DNA from: UBA3907 sp033810155
Lineage (GTDB): Bacteria; Bacillota; Sulfobacillia; Fermentithermobacillales; Fermentithermobacillaceae
Assembly (NCBI GenBank): GCA_033810155.1
Contig: JAPXKJ010000026.1
Location: 1 to 15,613, forward strand
Length of the DNA: 15,613 nucleotides
Direction: 5' to 3'
Positions 6,172 to 13,721 of this stretch are shown piece after piece; the first letter of the stretch is position 1; every line of letters begins with the position of its first letter. Below the pieces are notes generated by a model. The model ran no database searches and was not told where the DNA came from. It worked only from the letters and a program-made list of their open reading frames with translations. The position numbers were made by a program, and so were the translations under genes.

Positions 6172-7470
6172 TTGAAGGCAAAGTCGCCCCATAAACCTTC
6201 TAGAGAACCCGGTAAGCGCGAGGAGCACACAGAAAAAGGCGCACAACCTCAGGCCAGTGCTCGCTTAATCAGATCCAGGCTAGAGGGCCGCGAGGCCGTG
6301 CCTCTCGCCTTATACTTCTTGGCAATTGCTGCAATTGGTATTCCCCTTTGCGTTAATATACTGATTACCGAACCATCGCCAGATTGGCTCACAGGCGTCT
6401 TGTTTTTGTGCATCGGCCTAATCTCATTTCACCTACCGGTAGTAATGCCATCGGGCGTCCAGATTCACCCAGGAAGCCCTATTGTACTAGGGGCTCTTTT
6501 CCGATATGGCATGCCTACTGCTCTTATCACTATCATACCTTCCTTCCTTCTGCATTTCTTTACATGGAAACACGGTTTGCTAAACTGCCTGTTTAACGCA
6601 GGACAATTCACTATATGCCTGTATGCCGCCAAGTCTGTAGGAATTCTCACAGGATGGCAACAAGGTCTACCTGCCACAGATCTAGACCTCATACCAATAA
6701 TCCTTATGAAAAGCGCTTTCGACATTGCAAACATCTTTTTTGTCTCCATAGCTAGATCCATTGACAACAAAGAGCCCTGGCGCAAGTCTTTCATGCAGAT
6801 GTTTTACAATGAAAGAAGGAGCTCCTTCATGTTCGAAATGTTCCTCTGCATAGTCTCTATGCTCATTTCTTCTTATCTTGGTTACTCCGCACCTATAATA
6901 ATACTTGCAGGCGTTTTGGCTCTGAGACTTCAAAACATATTCGAAAAGGAACTAGTTGTAAGGACTTACGAAGCCGAAACCGACCAACTAACCAAACTTT
7001 ATAACCTTCGATATATAGAGAAATGGCTAGAGAACGATTTTAAGCTCTTGGCTAGAGACAGAAAGAGCTGCTCATTTATATTCGCAGACGTAGATGGGCT
7101 AAAGGCTATCAACGACGTGTACGGACACGAAGCAGGTGATCATTTGCTAGCACATGTCGCGAAGGTGATCTCTAGCAACATAAGGAGCAATGATTGGGTT
7201 GCACGGTATGGTGGAGACGAATTTGTAATTGCATGCCCTAATACAGATACCAGGCAAGCCGTTTCCATCGCCAATAGGATTATCAATGCCACCAAGGAAA
7301 ATCATTTTTTCTATAGCGGCCTTCAGATAGGGTTTGCTTTGAGTTTTGGCGTAGCAACATGGCCTGAACATGGAGAAACCGGATTTGACATCATTCGAAT
7401 GGCTGACAAAGCTATGTACCTAGCTAAAAAAGAAGGAGGCAGCTGCGTCCGTACAGCAGATGAACTCTAA
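6172..7470 (+). CDS. Membrane diguanylate cyclase (GGDEF), first of a tandem pair
   Basis: The enzyme makes cyclic di-GMP from two GTP. After a basic, disordered 30-residue start comes RLIRSRLEGRE. A hydrophobic region of about six to seven membrane segments follows (42-63, 74-92, 103-129, 137-160, 172-196, 218-252). The GGDEF domain occupies about 266-430. It has the metal and GTP residues in FIFADVDGLKAINDVYGHEAGD, the active site GGDEF at 347-351, and an I-site RSND at 338-341, five residues before GGDEF. Activity and product inhibition are therefore both expected. I cannot name the membrane domain. Its most conserved parts are MPSGVQI, PGSPIVLGALFRYG and KHGLLNCLFN, and it is presumably the sensor. 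The start is TTG, nine bases after AGAAGGAG. The next gene is a paralogue, roughly 60% identical by eye, so this is a local duplication. Confidence 0.93.
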   Translation: MKAKSPHKPSREPGKREEHTEKGAQPQASARLIRSRLEGREAVPLALYFLAIAAIGIPLCVNILITEPSPDWLTGVLFLCIGLISFHLPVVMPSGVQIHPGSPIVLGALFRYGMPTALITIIPSFLLHFFTWKHGLLNCLFNAGQFTICLYAAKSVGILTGWQQGLPATDLDLIPIILMKSAFDIANIFFVSIARSIDNKEPWRKSFMQMFYNERRSSFMFEMFLCIVSMLISSYLGYSAPIIILAGVLALRLQNIFEKELVVRTYEAETDQLTKLYNLRYIEKWLENDFKLLARDRKSCSFIFADVDGLKAINDVYGHEAGDHLLAHVAKVISSNIRSNDWVARYGGDEFVIACPNTDTRQAVSIANRIINATKENHFFYSGLQIGFALSFGVATWPEHGETGFDIIRMADKAMYLAKKEGGSCVRTADEL

Positions 7471-7620
7471 CTTTGTGCGGCACCGCTCGGAAAACACCGG
7501 CTTGGAGACCTTACAGTTTATAGGACACTTTACGATAATGAAAAAGAGAAGTGAATACTTCCTTAGTTGTGTGTTGGGTGGGAACATTTATTGGTTTCGG
7601 AGTAAAGGAGCATCCAGAGA

Positions 7621-8916
7621 TTGAACAATTCGTCTCGGAAGACTACTGACACGTCGGAACAGATTATACCGGAAGTCTTGGAAAAGAACTCATGGATACC
7701 CAAAGACAGGTTAATTCGAACACGCCTGGAGGGTCGCGAGGTCTTGCCCTACGCCCTTTGCTTCTTGGTGATCGCTTCCATCGGGATTCCCCTAGGCATA
7801 AAACACATTCTTACAGGTCCAATTCCAAACCCCAAATCTGCTTTGGTCTTTGCAACGATGGGCCTTATCTCGTTCCACATCTCTGTCGTCATGCCATCCG
7901 GAGTTCAAATTAACCCCGGAAGCCCAATAGTCCTAGGGGCTCTTTTTCGATATGGACTCCCCACCGCGCTTTTTACGATCTTGCCTTCTTTTTTGCTCCA
8001 CTTTTGGACCAAAAAGCATGGCCTTTTGAATTGCCTCTTCAATTGCGGTCAATTTGTTCTATGTCTCATGGCAGCCCAAGAGATCGGCGTTCTAACAGGA
8101 TGGCAACTGGGAATGCCTGCAAGCGAGAAGGACCTTATACCGATACTTCTTATGATTTTAGCTCATGATACCGTAAATATCCTTCTGGTATCTATACCTG
8201 TCTCGATCGATAATAGAGAACCTTTTTACAAGACGTTTGCCAATATGTTCTATTATGAAAGAAGGAGTTCTCTTGCCCTAGAAACATTCCTTTCAATGGT
8301 GTCTATGATCATCTCCTCCTATGTTGACTACCTTGCTCCAGTAGTAATGTTAATAGGAGTCATGTCTCTAAGCATCCAAAACCTCTTTGAGAAGGAGTTG
8401 GTTGTAAAGACACAAGAAGCTCAGACTGATCAACTGACCAATCTCTATAATTTCCGATATATTGAAAACTGGCTTGAAACCGACTTCAACCTGCTCGTGC
8501 GTTCTCGAAAGTGCTGCTCTTTCATATTCGCTGATGTTGATGGTCTTAAGAGAATAAACGACACATACGGGCACGAGGCAGGAGATCTTCTGCTTTCTCA
8601 CGTTGCAGAGATAATCAGTACGCATACTCGAGGCAAGGATTGGGTAGCTCGGTACGGTGGAGACGAATTCCTTATCTCCTGTCCTGAAGCAGATATTGAC
8701 CAAGCAGTAGCGATAGCAAATCGCATCATAGAATCGATTAGGCAAAATCCCTTTCTCTATTACGGGCAGAAAGTGCAATTTGGGCTGAGCCTCGGAGTAG
8801 CGATGTGGCCCGACCACGGAGACACCGGATTTGACACCATCAGGATGGCAGATAGAGCCATGTATTTTGCCAAAAAGGAAGGGGGCAATGTTGTACACAC
8901 TGCCACGCAATTGTAA
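7621..8916 (+). CDS. Membrane diguanylate cyclase (GGDEF), second of a tandem pair
   Basis: This is a 431-residue paralogue of the preceding gene with the same layout: a polar N-terminus, RLIRTRLEGREVLPYAL, about six to seven membrane helices, then a GGDEF domain from about 265. The active site GGDEF is at 346-350 and the I-site RGKD at 337-340. FADVDGLKRINDTYGHEAGD keeps the metal and base contacts. It should synthesise cyclic di-GMP with feedback inhibition. The copies agree best in the GGDEF domain and in the loop segments PGSPIVLGALFRYG, KHGLLNCLFN and YERRSS. They differ most at the N-terminal 30 residues and in the hydrophobic faces of the helices, as expected if the sensed input differs. 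The start is TTG, ten bases after AAAGGAG. The 150-base gap from the first copy shows no clear promoter, so co-transcription is possible. Confidence 0.93.
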   Translation: MNNSSRKTTDTSEQIIPEVLEKNSWIPKDRLIRTRLEGREVLPYALCFLVIASIGIPLGIKHILTGPIPNPKSALVFATMGLISFHISVVMPSGVQINPGSPIVLGALFRYGLPTALFTILPSFLLHFWTKKHGLLNCLFNCGQFVLCLMAAQEIGVLTGWQLGMPASEKDLIPILLMILAHDTVNILLVSIPVSIDNREPFYKTFANMFYYERRSSLALETFLSMVSMIISSYVDYLAPVVMLIGVMSLSIQNLFEKELVVKTQEAQTDQLTNLYNFRYIENWLETDFNLLVRSRKCCSFIFADVDGLKRINDTYGHEAGDLLLSHVAEIISTHTRGKDWVARYGGDEFLISCPEADIDQAVAIANRIIESIRQNPFLYYGQKVQFGLSLGVAMWPDHGDTGFDTIRMADRAMYFAKKEGGNVVHTATQL

Positions 8917-8966
8917 CTGAAACCTGCAATACTTCCTTCCAGGCGTCATGTTAGGCCACGGATATC

Positions 8967-9470
8967 TCAGCCCGAAATCGTAACGATTCTCAAACCTTCT
9001 GTAGGAAACCGGCGGAATTCGTTAGCTTTCGGTTCGAAACACAAGAGACATCCTCCTTCCAGTTTACCTGTACAAGCTGCAACTATGGTCCTTCCAATGG
9101 ATAGTTCCTTAAGCAATTCTATGGGCTCGAGCTTAAGACTTGGATCGAATATGACTTCGATATTATCGAGAAGTACCACTTCGAGGACAGTTCCGTCTTC
9201 CATGCGCAGATCGGCTAGCATACCCTTTAGGGCCTCCCCGGCTTTAAGTGGTCTCTTATCAGGATCTACATTCAAAAGCCTTCTGCTCAGTTCCAGAGTC
9301 ACGTTCACCCTAGGCGCCCCTGTGAGCCTTTCAACTTCCTTAAGCGCCCTTGTCTTGCCGCTAGCCGGAGGGCCTACCAACATGATTAGTCTGCAATCTT
9401 CTGACCTTACTTCTGCAATTTCTTCGATCACCGCATCAACGGGTCCAATGCTCAATCCACTCACCCCCAT
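8967..9470 (-). CDS. BrxF-like P-loop ATPase (BREX type 3 family), apparently solitary
   Basis: The small P-loop protein has 167 residues. Walker A GPPASGKT is at 33-40 and a Walker B-like VVLLDNIE at 98-105. The distinctive family parts are APRVNVTLELSRRLL, LLDNIEVIFDPSL, LKELSIGRTIVAACTGKLEG and the ending FRRFPTEGLRIVTI. These match my knowledge of BrxF, the small ATP-binding component of type 3 BREX anti-phage systems, and length and motif order agree. None of the partners (brxC, pglX, brxHII, pglZ, brxA) is in the window. The gene sits between a cyclase and lemA with no sign of a defence island. Its role here is unknown: remnant, stray component or domesticated ATPase. No ribosome binding site precedes the ATG at 9470; GGGGTGAG stands before a TTG at 9455, which may be the true start. 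Confidence 0.75.
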   Translation of the reverse strand: MGVSGLSIGPVDAVIEEIAEVRSEDCRLIMLVGPPASGKTRALKEVERLTGAPRVNVTLELSRRLLNVDPDKRPLKAGEALKGMLADLRMEDGTVLEVVLLDNIEVIFDPSLKLEPIELLKELSIGRTIVAACTGKLEGGCLLCFEPKANEFRRFPTEGLRIVTISG

Positions 9471-9691
9471 CGTTACTTGTGCACATAAAACCTTGCAAAC
9501 ACATATGAACGCGCAAACATGACTATACTGTCATCTCCATCATACACTTCTCGGTAGAGCTCGTATTTTGTGTTAAGGTTAAGTTACTTTAGTTAGATTT
9601 CTGTACAGCAGGGTGGTTTTCCTTCTAGTTGCTTCCACGGATTGCCAACCTGAAATACCGGTACAGAAACAAATTACAGGGAGGGACTGAA

Positions 9692-10246
9692 GTGAATTGG
9701 GGTTTGACCGCCATAATCGTATTCGTGGTTGCAGTCGTTGCCTACATAATATGGGCATACAACTACCTGGTAGGATTAAGGCAAAGAGTCCACAACGCAT
9801 GGTCTCAGATTGACGTCCAACTCAAACGCAGACATGATTTAATACCAAATCTCGTTGAAACCGTAAAAGCTTATGCCGCTCACGAGACCGCAGTGTTCCA
9901 AAAGGTAACTGAAGCACGAGCGAAGGTAGTTTCTGCAACAACTATCGATGGTAAGATCGATGCGGAAAGGAATCTTGAAGGAGCCTTGAGAGGTCTTTTG
10001 GCTGTAGCCGAAAACTACCCAGAACTGAAGTCTAGCGAAAACTTCAAGGAGCTCCAATCGCAACTGTCAGACACAGAGAGCAAGATTGCATTTTCTCGAC
10101 AGTTCTACAATGACACCGTCATGAAGTACCAAACTGCCATACAGAAATTCCCGATTAACTTGCTAGCAAACACTTTTGGTTTCGTACCAATGAAATACTT
10201 CGAGGCCGAACCCGAGACTCGAGAGCCCGTTGCGGTGCGCTTTTGA
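9692..10246 (+). CDS. lemA: LemA family membrane protein
   Basis: The 184-residue protein has one N-terminal membrane helix (about 4-24), then an elongated helical LemA domain. Family hallmarks are YNYLVGLRQRVHNAWSQIDVQL, RRHDLIPNLVETVKAYAAHE, and near the end AFSRQFYNDTVMKYQTAIQKFP followed by NTFGF. LemA proteins are widespread and exposed on the outer face of the membrane; their biochemical role is not settled. In many genomes the gene lies beside a DUF2207 gene, as here. The start is GTG at 9692, six bases after a perfect GGGAGGG. An upstream ATG at 9629 in the same frame has no such site and would place polar residues before the helix. The 41-base gap to the next gene supports a two-gene operon. 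Confidence 0.93.
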   Translation: MNWGLTAIIVFVVAVVAYIIWAYNYLVGLRQRVHNAWSQIDVQLKRRHDLIPNLVETVKAYAAHETAVFQKVTEARAKVVSATTIDGKIDAERNLEGALRGLLAVAENYPELKSSENFKELQSQLSDTESKIAFSRQFYNDTVMKYQTAIQKFPINLLANTFGFVPMKYFEAEPETREPVAVRF

Positions 10247-10287
10247 TAGAGCGTAAATAGATAGCCACAAGGAGAGATAGATCAAGA

Positions 10288-12189
10288 GTGGATACTCACA
10301 CCACCTTCCATAGGATCGGTAAGACTTTCACCTGTTGCGTTTTGGGCGTAGCCATATTCCTAATTGCATTGTGTTTTCTCCCGAACGAATGCTCCGCAAA
10401 GTCGTACCATATTTCCGAACTCCATATCATAGCTAGGATTAACGATGATGGTTCCATGGACGTTTCAGAACATAGAACCTTCAATTTCAATGGTGACTTC
10501 ACGTGGATAACTCAAGTTCTACCAGTGAAGGGATGCTCCGGCATCTCGGATATTATGGTTTCGGAGGGTGATCGTGATTACATCCTTGCCGATTCCGGAG
10601 AGGGCACTTTCAGGTACAGTCGAGTTGATGACACGATTGAAGTTACATGGAGATACAAAGCGTCTAACGAAAAACGCACCTTCACTCTTTCCTACAAAGT
10701 AAACGACGTGGTGTTGGTACATGAAGACATAGCCGAACTATACTGGAAATTCGTAGGAGACGCTTGGGAAGTTCATTCAGAAAACGTTTTGGTCGAACTG
10801 TACTTCCCAGATAGCTTTGCTGAGACACAAGACGAGATCAATAATGTCCGAGCGTGGGGACATGGTCCATTATCCGGGGAGGTCCAGATCGCACCACCAA
10901 ACAAGATAACATGGACTATCGATTTCTTGCCTCCCGAAACTTTTCTCGAAGGTAGAATTGTGTTTCCCAATTCAATGGTTCCAAAAGCCACGCGAACTTC
11001 GGGTGTGGCTAGTTTGAACTCCATCCTTGAACAAGAAGAACGGTGGGCCAAAGAAGCCAATAGAACAAGGCGGATTCAACGCACTCTCTTACCTGTTTCC
11101 GTGGTCTGCTTTGTCGCTTGTGTAGTATCGGCGCTTCTCTTGCAACTGCGGTTTGGCAGAGAGCATAAGCCGGAATTCGAGGGAGATTACTATCGCGAGC
11201 TTCCCGGAAATTACACTCCAGCCGAATTAGGCTACCTCTGGAACTTCAAAGAGATAAGAAGCCAAGACATATCTGCAACAATACTAGACCTAGCAAGAAA
11301 AGGATTTTTGCGCATTGAAGTCGCGAATGAAGAGAAGGACATATTAGGCGGTATCTTGGGAACTAAGACTGTTACCGATTGCGTATTGGTCCTCGAAGAA
11401 CAAGGTAGATCGGCGCTTCAAGACCCAGAAACAAAACCCGAATTGGCTGAACATGAGAGGTTTCTTTTGGAGTACCTCTTTCTAACAGTATCAACTGACA
11501 AGACTACCTTGCCACTCAAACAATTGGAATCTGTAGGCAAGAAAAACCCGGTGTCAATTAATAGCTTTCTACAGGGATTCAAAGAAAGAGTGGGATCTAC
11601 TCCGGCGACACTTCAAATGTTCGATAAAAAAGCCGAACGAATAAGGATTCGCGAGATCGTGTGCGGTGCGATTGTTCTTGCAATAGGCCTGGTTACCCTA
11701 CCAATTGCAGGGCCTGTAGTCCTTTCGTCGTTGATAATCTGTGCAGGTGGATTAACACTTATCCTCTCTGGAGCCTTCCTTAGACGGCGCAGTCAGATGG
11801 GAAGTACACATTTGGAGATGTGGAAAGCATTCCGCAGATTCTTGAAAGACTTCTCTGCCCTAGATACGGCCGAGATCCCGAGCCTCATCATATGGGAACA
11901 CTATCTGGTCTACGCCACTGTATTGGGAATAGCTGACAAAGTCATTGAGCAACTATCTGTTGTCTATCCTGAAACCAATCAGCCTAAAGCGCCGGTATTC
12001 ATGCACTGGGCTGCGGTAGGAGGCAAGAACGGTAGCGAGACATCGCTTGCAGAAGCGATCAGTTCGATTACTCATAGTGTTCAAGCCTCCGTGGCGGTTG
12101 CCATGACAAGCTCTGGCGCTGGAAGGGGCGGCGGATTTTCAGGCGGAGGAGGAGGCGGAGGTGGTGGAGGTGGCGGAAGTGCAGGCTAA
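10288..12189 (+). CDS. DUF2207 membrane protein with glycine-rich tail
   Basis: The 633-residue protein has a signal peptide (hydrophobic core 15-31, likely cut after CSA at 37). An extracytoplasmic DUF2207 beta-rich domain follows (about 40-230, with YHISELHIIARINDDGSMDV). A membrane helix lies at 267-288. The cytoplasmic part has the family segment ELPGNYTPAELGYLWNFKEI and LDLARKGFLRIE at about 304-345. Two more helices lie around 458-500, and the protein ends in a glycine run. All are normal for this family, which pairs with LemA; the function is unknown, probably envelope-related. The start is GTG, about 11 bases after GGAGAG and 41 bases after lemA. Downstream a strong inverted repeat probably ends the operon. 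Confidence 0.9.
   Translation: MDTHTTFHRIGKTFTCCVLGVAIFLIALCFLPNECSAKSYHISELHIIARINDDGSMDVSEHRTFNFNGDFTWITQVLPVKGCSGISDIMVSEGDRDYILADSGEGTFRYSRVDDTIEVTWRYKASNEKRTFTLSYKVNDVVLVHEDIAELYWKFVGDAWEVHSENVLVELYFPDSFAETQDEINNVRAWGHGPLSGEVQIAPPNKITWTIDFLPPETFLEGRIVFPNSMVPKATRTSGVASLNSILEQEERWAKEANRTRRIQRTLLPVSVVCFVACVVSALLLQLRFGREHKPEFEGDYYRELPGNYTPAELGYLWNFKEIRSQDISATILDLARKGFLRIEVANEEKDILGGILGTKTVTDCVLVLEEQGRSALQDPETKPELAEHERFLLEYLFLTVSTDKTTLPLKQLESVGKKNPVSINSFLQGFKERVGSTPATLQMFDKKAERIRIREIVCGAIVLAIGLVTLPIAGPVVLSSLIICAGGLTLILSGAFLRRRSQMGSTHLEMWKAFRRFLKDFSALDTAEIPSLIIWEHYLVYATVLGIADKVIEQLSVVYPETNQPKAPVFMHWAAVGGKNGSETSLAEAISSITHSVQASVAVAMTSSGAGRGGGFSGGGGGGGGGGGGSAG
12142..12177 (+). repeat. GGN triplet repeat encoding the poly-glycine tail
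   Basis: Twelve consecutive GGN codons (GGC, GGA, GGT mixed) encode the glycine run at the end of the DUF2207 protein. A comparable Gly-rich end is usual in this family, so the run is probably selected at the protein level, though the tract could vary in length between strains. Confidence 0.7.
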
Positions 12190-12229
12190 ACCCGTCACAT
12201 GATTTCCAAGTATACCGGCCCGCCCGCTA

Positions 12230-12259
12230 TTGAAGGAAGCTGCTAGGTTCGAGTAGAAT
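12230..12259 (+). promoter_or_regulatory. Probable nagB promoter embedded in the inverted repeat
   Basis: TTGAAG (12230-12235), an 18-base spacer and TAGAAT (12254-12259) match sigma-A at 4/6 and 5/6. The -10 box lies in the loop of the 14-bp inverted repeat, the left arm fills the spacer, and the right arm begins at the expected start point near 12267. Confidence 0.45.
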
Positions 12260-12290
12260 TATCGATGTGAACCTAGCAGCTTTTATACTT
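12237..12290 (+). terminator. Intrinsic terminator after the lemA operon (14-bp perfect stem)
   Basis: AAGCTGCTAGGTTC (12237-12250) is the exact reverse complement of GAACCTAGCAGCTT (12269-12282), with an 18-base loop and a T-rich tail TTTTATACTTT. It ends 29 bases before the nagB frame. The large loop and its overlap with a likely nagB promoter leave open that it is also an operator or leader hairpin. Confidence 0.65.
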
Positions 12291-12324
12291 TCTAAGCTAC
12301 AAGATAAAAGGATGATGATTGCCT

Positions 12325-13092
12325 ATGCCCCTGAAGGTTATGGTTATGGAAAATTCCGAACAAGTAAGTGATTTTGCTGCAACCCAAGTTTTGAGAAATG
12401 TCAATTCCAACCCAAAGGCAGTTCTGGGGCTACCTACGGGAAGCACCCCACTTGGAATGTACAAAACCCTCGTGGACATGCACAAACAGGGTTTAATCTC
12501 GTTTCGAGATGTGACTACCTTCAATCTTGACGAATACGTAGGTTTGAATCCACAAGATACAAACAGTTACCATTACTACATGTACGAGAACTTTTTCAGG
12601 CACGTAGACATAAGCGAAATGAACATTCACATCCCCGATGGCAATGCGCCAGATTTGGAAGGCGAATGCCAATGCTACGAACGCACAATCGAGGACAAGG
12701 GGGGAATCGATCTGATGCTACTGGGCCTTGGGGTAAATGGGCACATAGGCTTCAACGAGCCTGGCCCGTCGTTTTCTTCAGTAACCCACAAGGTTGACCT
12801 GGATAAGAGCACCATAGAAGCAAATGCAAGATTCTTCAGATCAGTATCCGAGGTCCCCACTAGTGCGCTAACCATGGGTATAGGGAGCATTATGCGTTCG
12901 CGAAGAATAATACTCTTGGCCACCGGCGATACAAAGAGATTTGCGGTGCGAAATTCCATTGAGTGTCCAGTAACACCCCAAGTCCCTGCATCAATACTCA
13001 GATTACATCCTAACGCAACTTTTGTGCTAGATAAGGATGCGGCCTCGCTTTTGGATTTTCTAACTGAAGCTTATGGAGGTATGAACAAATGA
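12325..13092 (+). CDS. nagB: Glucosamine-6-phosphate deaminase
   Basis: The enzyme converts glucosamine 6-phosphate to fructose 6-phosphate and ammonia, feeding amino sugars from chitin or cell-wall recycling into glycolysis. Motifs from the 255-residue start: the phosphate loop LGLPTGSTPLGMY (GSTP 39-42), TFNLDEYVGL with the catalytic Asp at 69, and NGHIGFNEPG at 138-147 with catalytic His140 and Glu145. THKVDLDKSTIEANARFF and ALTMGIGSIM follow. The N of NGHIGFNEP is as in Bacillus-type enzymes. The start is uncertain by two codons: ATG at 12325, or TTG at 12319, which is nearer the AAAGGA at 12307-12312. Its last four bases overlap the next gene as ATGA, so the two are translationally coupled. 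No nagA is adjacent. Confidence 0.95.
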   Translation: MPLKVMVMENSEQVSDFAATQVLRNVNSNPKAVLGLPTGSTPLGMYKTLVDMHKQGLISFRDVTTFNLDEYVGLNPQDTNSYHYYMYENFFRHVDISEMNIHIPDGNAPDLEGECQCYERTIEDKGGIDLMLLGLGVNGHIGFNEPGPSFSSVTHKVDLDKSTIEANARFFRSVSEVPTSALTMGIGSIMRSRRIILLATGDTKRFAVRNSIECPVTPQVPASILRLHPNATFVLDKDAASLLDFLTEAYGGMNK

Positions 13093-13664
13093 AAATACTG
13101 GCAATCAACGGAAGTCCGCGTGTGAATGGGAATACAGCATCGCTTATGAAACTTGTGATCGATGAAGCAAAAACCTGCAGTTCAGAGGTAAACGTAATGT
13201 GGTGCAATCTGAATGATATGACCTACGCCGGGTGTCAATCTTGCCTAACCTGCAAGACCTCGGACGTCAAAGGATGTGTACGCAAAGACGCACTGTCTTT
13301 TGTCCTAGACGTCATGCTTGCAAGTCAAGCATGGATTATAGGGACTCCAATTTACATGGGTCAGGCAAGTGGGCAACTGAAACTGCTGTTAGATAGAATG
13401 TATGGCTTTACCGGTCCAAACAAAGAAAAGCGTATACCTGCTGGGAAAAAAGCGATTGTTGCCATAACACAAGAAGCTTCTGAAGGATCCCATGATGAAG
13501 TGCCCACACAAATGAAGAACTTTTTCATTCGAAGGGGCCTAGACACCGAAGTTATCCGCGCATGCAATATGCCTGCAGCCGCGCCTTCACCCCGCTTCGG
13601 CTCTGAGATCTATGAGGAAGCCAGAAGGCTCGGAAAATGGCTAACTGAATTGAAGGGAGACTAA
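13089..13664 (+). CDS. Flavodoxin-fold NAD(P)H-dependent FMN reductase / iron-sulfur flavoprotein-like
   Basis: The 191-residue protein opens MKILAINGSPRVNGNTASLM; GSPRVNGNT at 8-16 is the flavin-phosphate loop of the NADPH-dependent FMN reductase family. GTPIYMGQASGQLKLLLDRM around 85-104 supplies the flavin-ring and dimer region. Four cysteines cluster in YAGCQSCLTCKTSDVKGC (49, 52, 55, 63; C-x2-C-x2-C-x7-C), resembling the compact motif of iron-sulfur flavoproteins such as methanogen Isf, which binds a 4Fe-4S cluster. Cluster binding is therefore possible but not proven, because related reductases carry similar cysteines. It overlaps nagB by four bases (ATGA), so its translation is probably coupled. 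No metabolic link to amino sugars is evident. Substrate unknown. Confidence 0.85.
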   Translation: MKILAINGSPRVNGNTASLMKLVIDEAKTCSSEVNVMWCNLNDMTYAGCQSCLTCKTSDVKGCVRKDALSFVLDVMLASQAWIIGTPIYMGQASGQLKLLLDRMYGFTGPNKEKRIPAGKKAIVAITQEASEGSHDEVPTQMKNFFIRRGLDTEVIRACNMPAAAPSPRFGSEIYEEARRLGKWLTELKGD

Positions 13665-13721
13665 ACACCTCAGCCAACACCCAAGATTTAGTATGCCTCC
13701 TTGAAAGAGGGCGATGTTCTA

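Noticed and set aside
8368..8949. 193-codon minus-strand frame
   Set aside because: It lies opposite the second GGDEF gene, where the plus frame is unmistakable. Shadow frame.
9493..9517. GCAAACA direct repeat and ATGAC/GTCAT inverted repeat between brxF-like and lemA
   Set aside because: Short 5-7 base repeats with no consistent spacing and no link to a recognisable promoter; within chance.
8917..9691. Remaining BREX genes around the BrxF-like gene
   Set aside because: The neighbours are a GGDEF cyclase and lemA. No methyltransferase, PglZ phosphatase or large ATPase frame is present, so no BREX system is claimed.
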